NCBI GenBank assembly: GCA_958428295.1
Contig: CAUAFL010000012.1
Span: 1 to 31,132, forward strand
Length of the DNA stretch: 31,132 nt
Origin: an uncultured Bacillota bacterium
GTDB lineage: Bacteria; Bacillota_I; Bacilli_A; RF39; UBA660
Direction of reading: 5' to 3'
Position 1 is the stretch's first letter; each line of letters begins with the position of its first letter. Below are positions 30,705 to 31,132 of the stretch, piece by piece. The translations under genes were made by a program, and so were the position numbers. The notes under the pieces are model-generated. The model was given only the letters and a program-made list of their open reading frames with translations, was not told the DNA's origin and ran no database searches.

Positions 30705-31132
30705 ATGTTTAACAATTGTGAAAATCAAAAACCATGTCAACCTAATTCCTATGGTTGCCGTTTTTGCTATATTCAAGGTCCGACAGGGCCAACCGGACCC
30801 GCGGGACCGACAACAATAGATGTTGGCATAACCACTACGGGAGAACCAGGAAGTGCCGCAACCGTTACAAATTCTGGTGATAATCAAAATGCCATTTTTG
30901 ACTTCGTTATTCCAGCAGGAGCAACGGGCCCTACCGGGCCTCAAGGAATTACTGGTCCTACGGGCCCAACCGGGCCTCAAGGAATCGCTGGTTCTACGGG
31001 GCCAACAGGCTCTATTGGCCCTACGGGAGCAACTGGCGCCTCTATTACCGGGCCAACTGGTCCCACAGGCCCTCAAGGATTAACTGGATCTACGGGCCCA
31101 ACTGGGCCTCAAGGAATTACTGGTCCTACGGG
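30705..31132 (+). CDS. Collagen-like (Gly-X-Thr) protein, 3' end outside window
   Basis: 142 codons seen, no stop. Start at 30705 with AAAGGAGG. A short Cys-rich start (Cys5, 11, 18, 21) leads into GPTGPTGPAGP, then a non-collagen insert (about 37-72, with GEPGSAATVTNSGDNQ and AIFDFVIPAG) that is a familiar interruption in Bacillota collagen-like proteins, then Gly-x-Thr/Pro triplets to the edge. No Sec signal is seen. BclA-type proteins of spore exosporium have this leader-plus-triplet layout, so it may be a spore-surface filament (inference). The repeats are richer in G and C than the surrounding genes, as the Gly/Pro/Thr composition demands. Confidence 0.9.
   Translation, partial: MFNNCENQKPCQPNSYGCRFCYIQGPTGPTGPAGPTTIDVGITTTGEPGSAATVTNSGDNQNAIFDFVIPAGATGPTGPQGITGPTGPTGPQGIAGSTGPTGSIGPTGATGASITGPTGPTGPQGLTGSTGPTGPQGITGPT

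Overview
The window is AT-rich chromosomal DNA from a spore-forming, low-GC Bacillota, most likely an uncultured gut Bacilli/Erysipelotrichia-like lineage (inference). Reasons: a sigma-G gene, spoIVFA-spoIVFB, yunB, ylmC/ymxH, a YutH-like coat protein, a SleC-type cortex hydrolase and a collagen-like exosporium-type protein; GGAGG or AGGTG ribosome sites; CCA-encoded tRNA arrays; pyruvate formate-lyase. TGG encodes Trp and TGA is a stop, so the code is standard. No rRNA, insertion sequence, prophage or CRISPR array was seen.

Layout. 1-1150 (-): 5' part of a tandem-repeat protein with an unusual leader (hairpin, G7 tract, small upstream ORF). 1379-4790 (-): radC, mreC, mreD, spoIVFA, spoIVFB, a trimmed version of the Bacillus radC-mre-min-spoIVF locus without mreB and minCD. 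4829-7669: SPOR-domain protein, DUF1307-type lipoprotein, YutH-like protein, NifU-type scaffold and a YugI-type S1 protein. 7742-8606: ten tRNAs from one strong promoter to one terminator. 8841-11459: LysM protein and a two-gene version of the spore cortex lytic enzyme SleC, with its N-terminal domain and its catalytic domain encoded separately. 11541-14789 (-): coiled-coil protein, DUF1292, YutD, YunB, YlmC. 14863-18586 (-): sigG behind a sigma-G-type promoter, a TtcA-like PP-loop protein, a membrane thioredoxin-fold protein, a UPF0178 (YaiI/YqxD) pseudogene with two nonsense codons, and an RluA-family pseudouridine synthase. 18748-19600: a previously uncalled 43-residue membrane protein facing an opposing promoter, then four tRNAs. 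19766-23081: P-type cation ATPase and a membrane protein, divergently transcribed from back-to-back extended -10 promoters. 23295-23550: a lone tRNA-Lys(CTT) behind a perfect consensus promoter. 23699-26648 (-): pflB-pflA. 26752-28242 (-): a 54-residue membrane protein and a stand-alone helicase-associated-domain protein. 28300-30574 (-): a two-gene ABC exporter. 30705 to the end (+): collagen-like protein, running off the window.

The strongest theme is sporulation: engulfment-stage signalling (SpoIVFA/B), late forespore transcription (SigG), coat and exosporium proteins (YutH-like, collagen-like), and germination (SleC pair). The items most worth a second look are the split SleC, the exact sigma-G-like and sigma-K-like promoters, the UPF0178 pseudogene, the repeat protein with its G7/hairpin leader, and the small hydrophobic ORFs.
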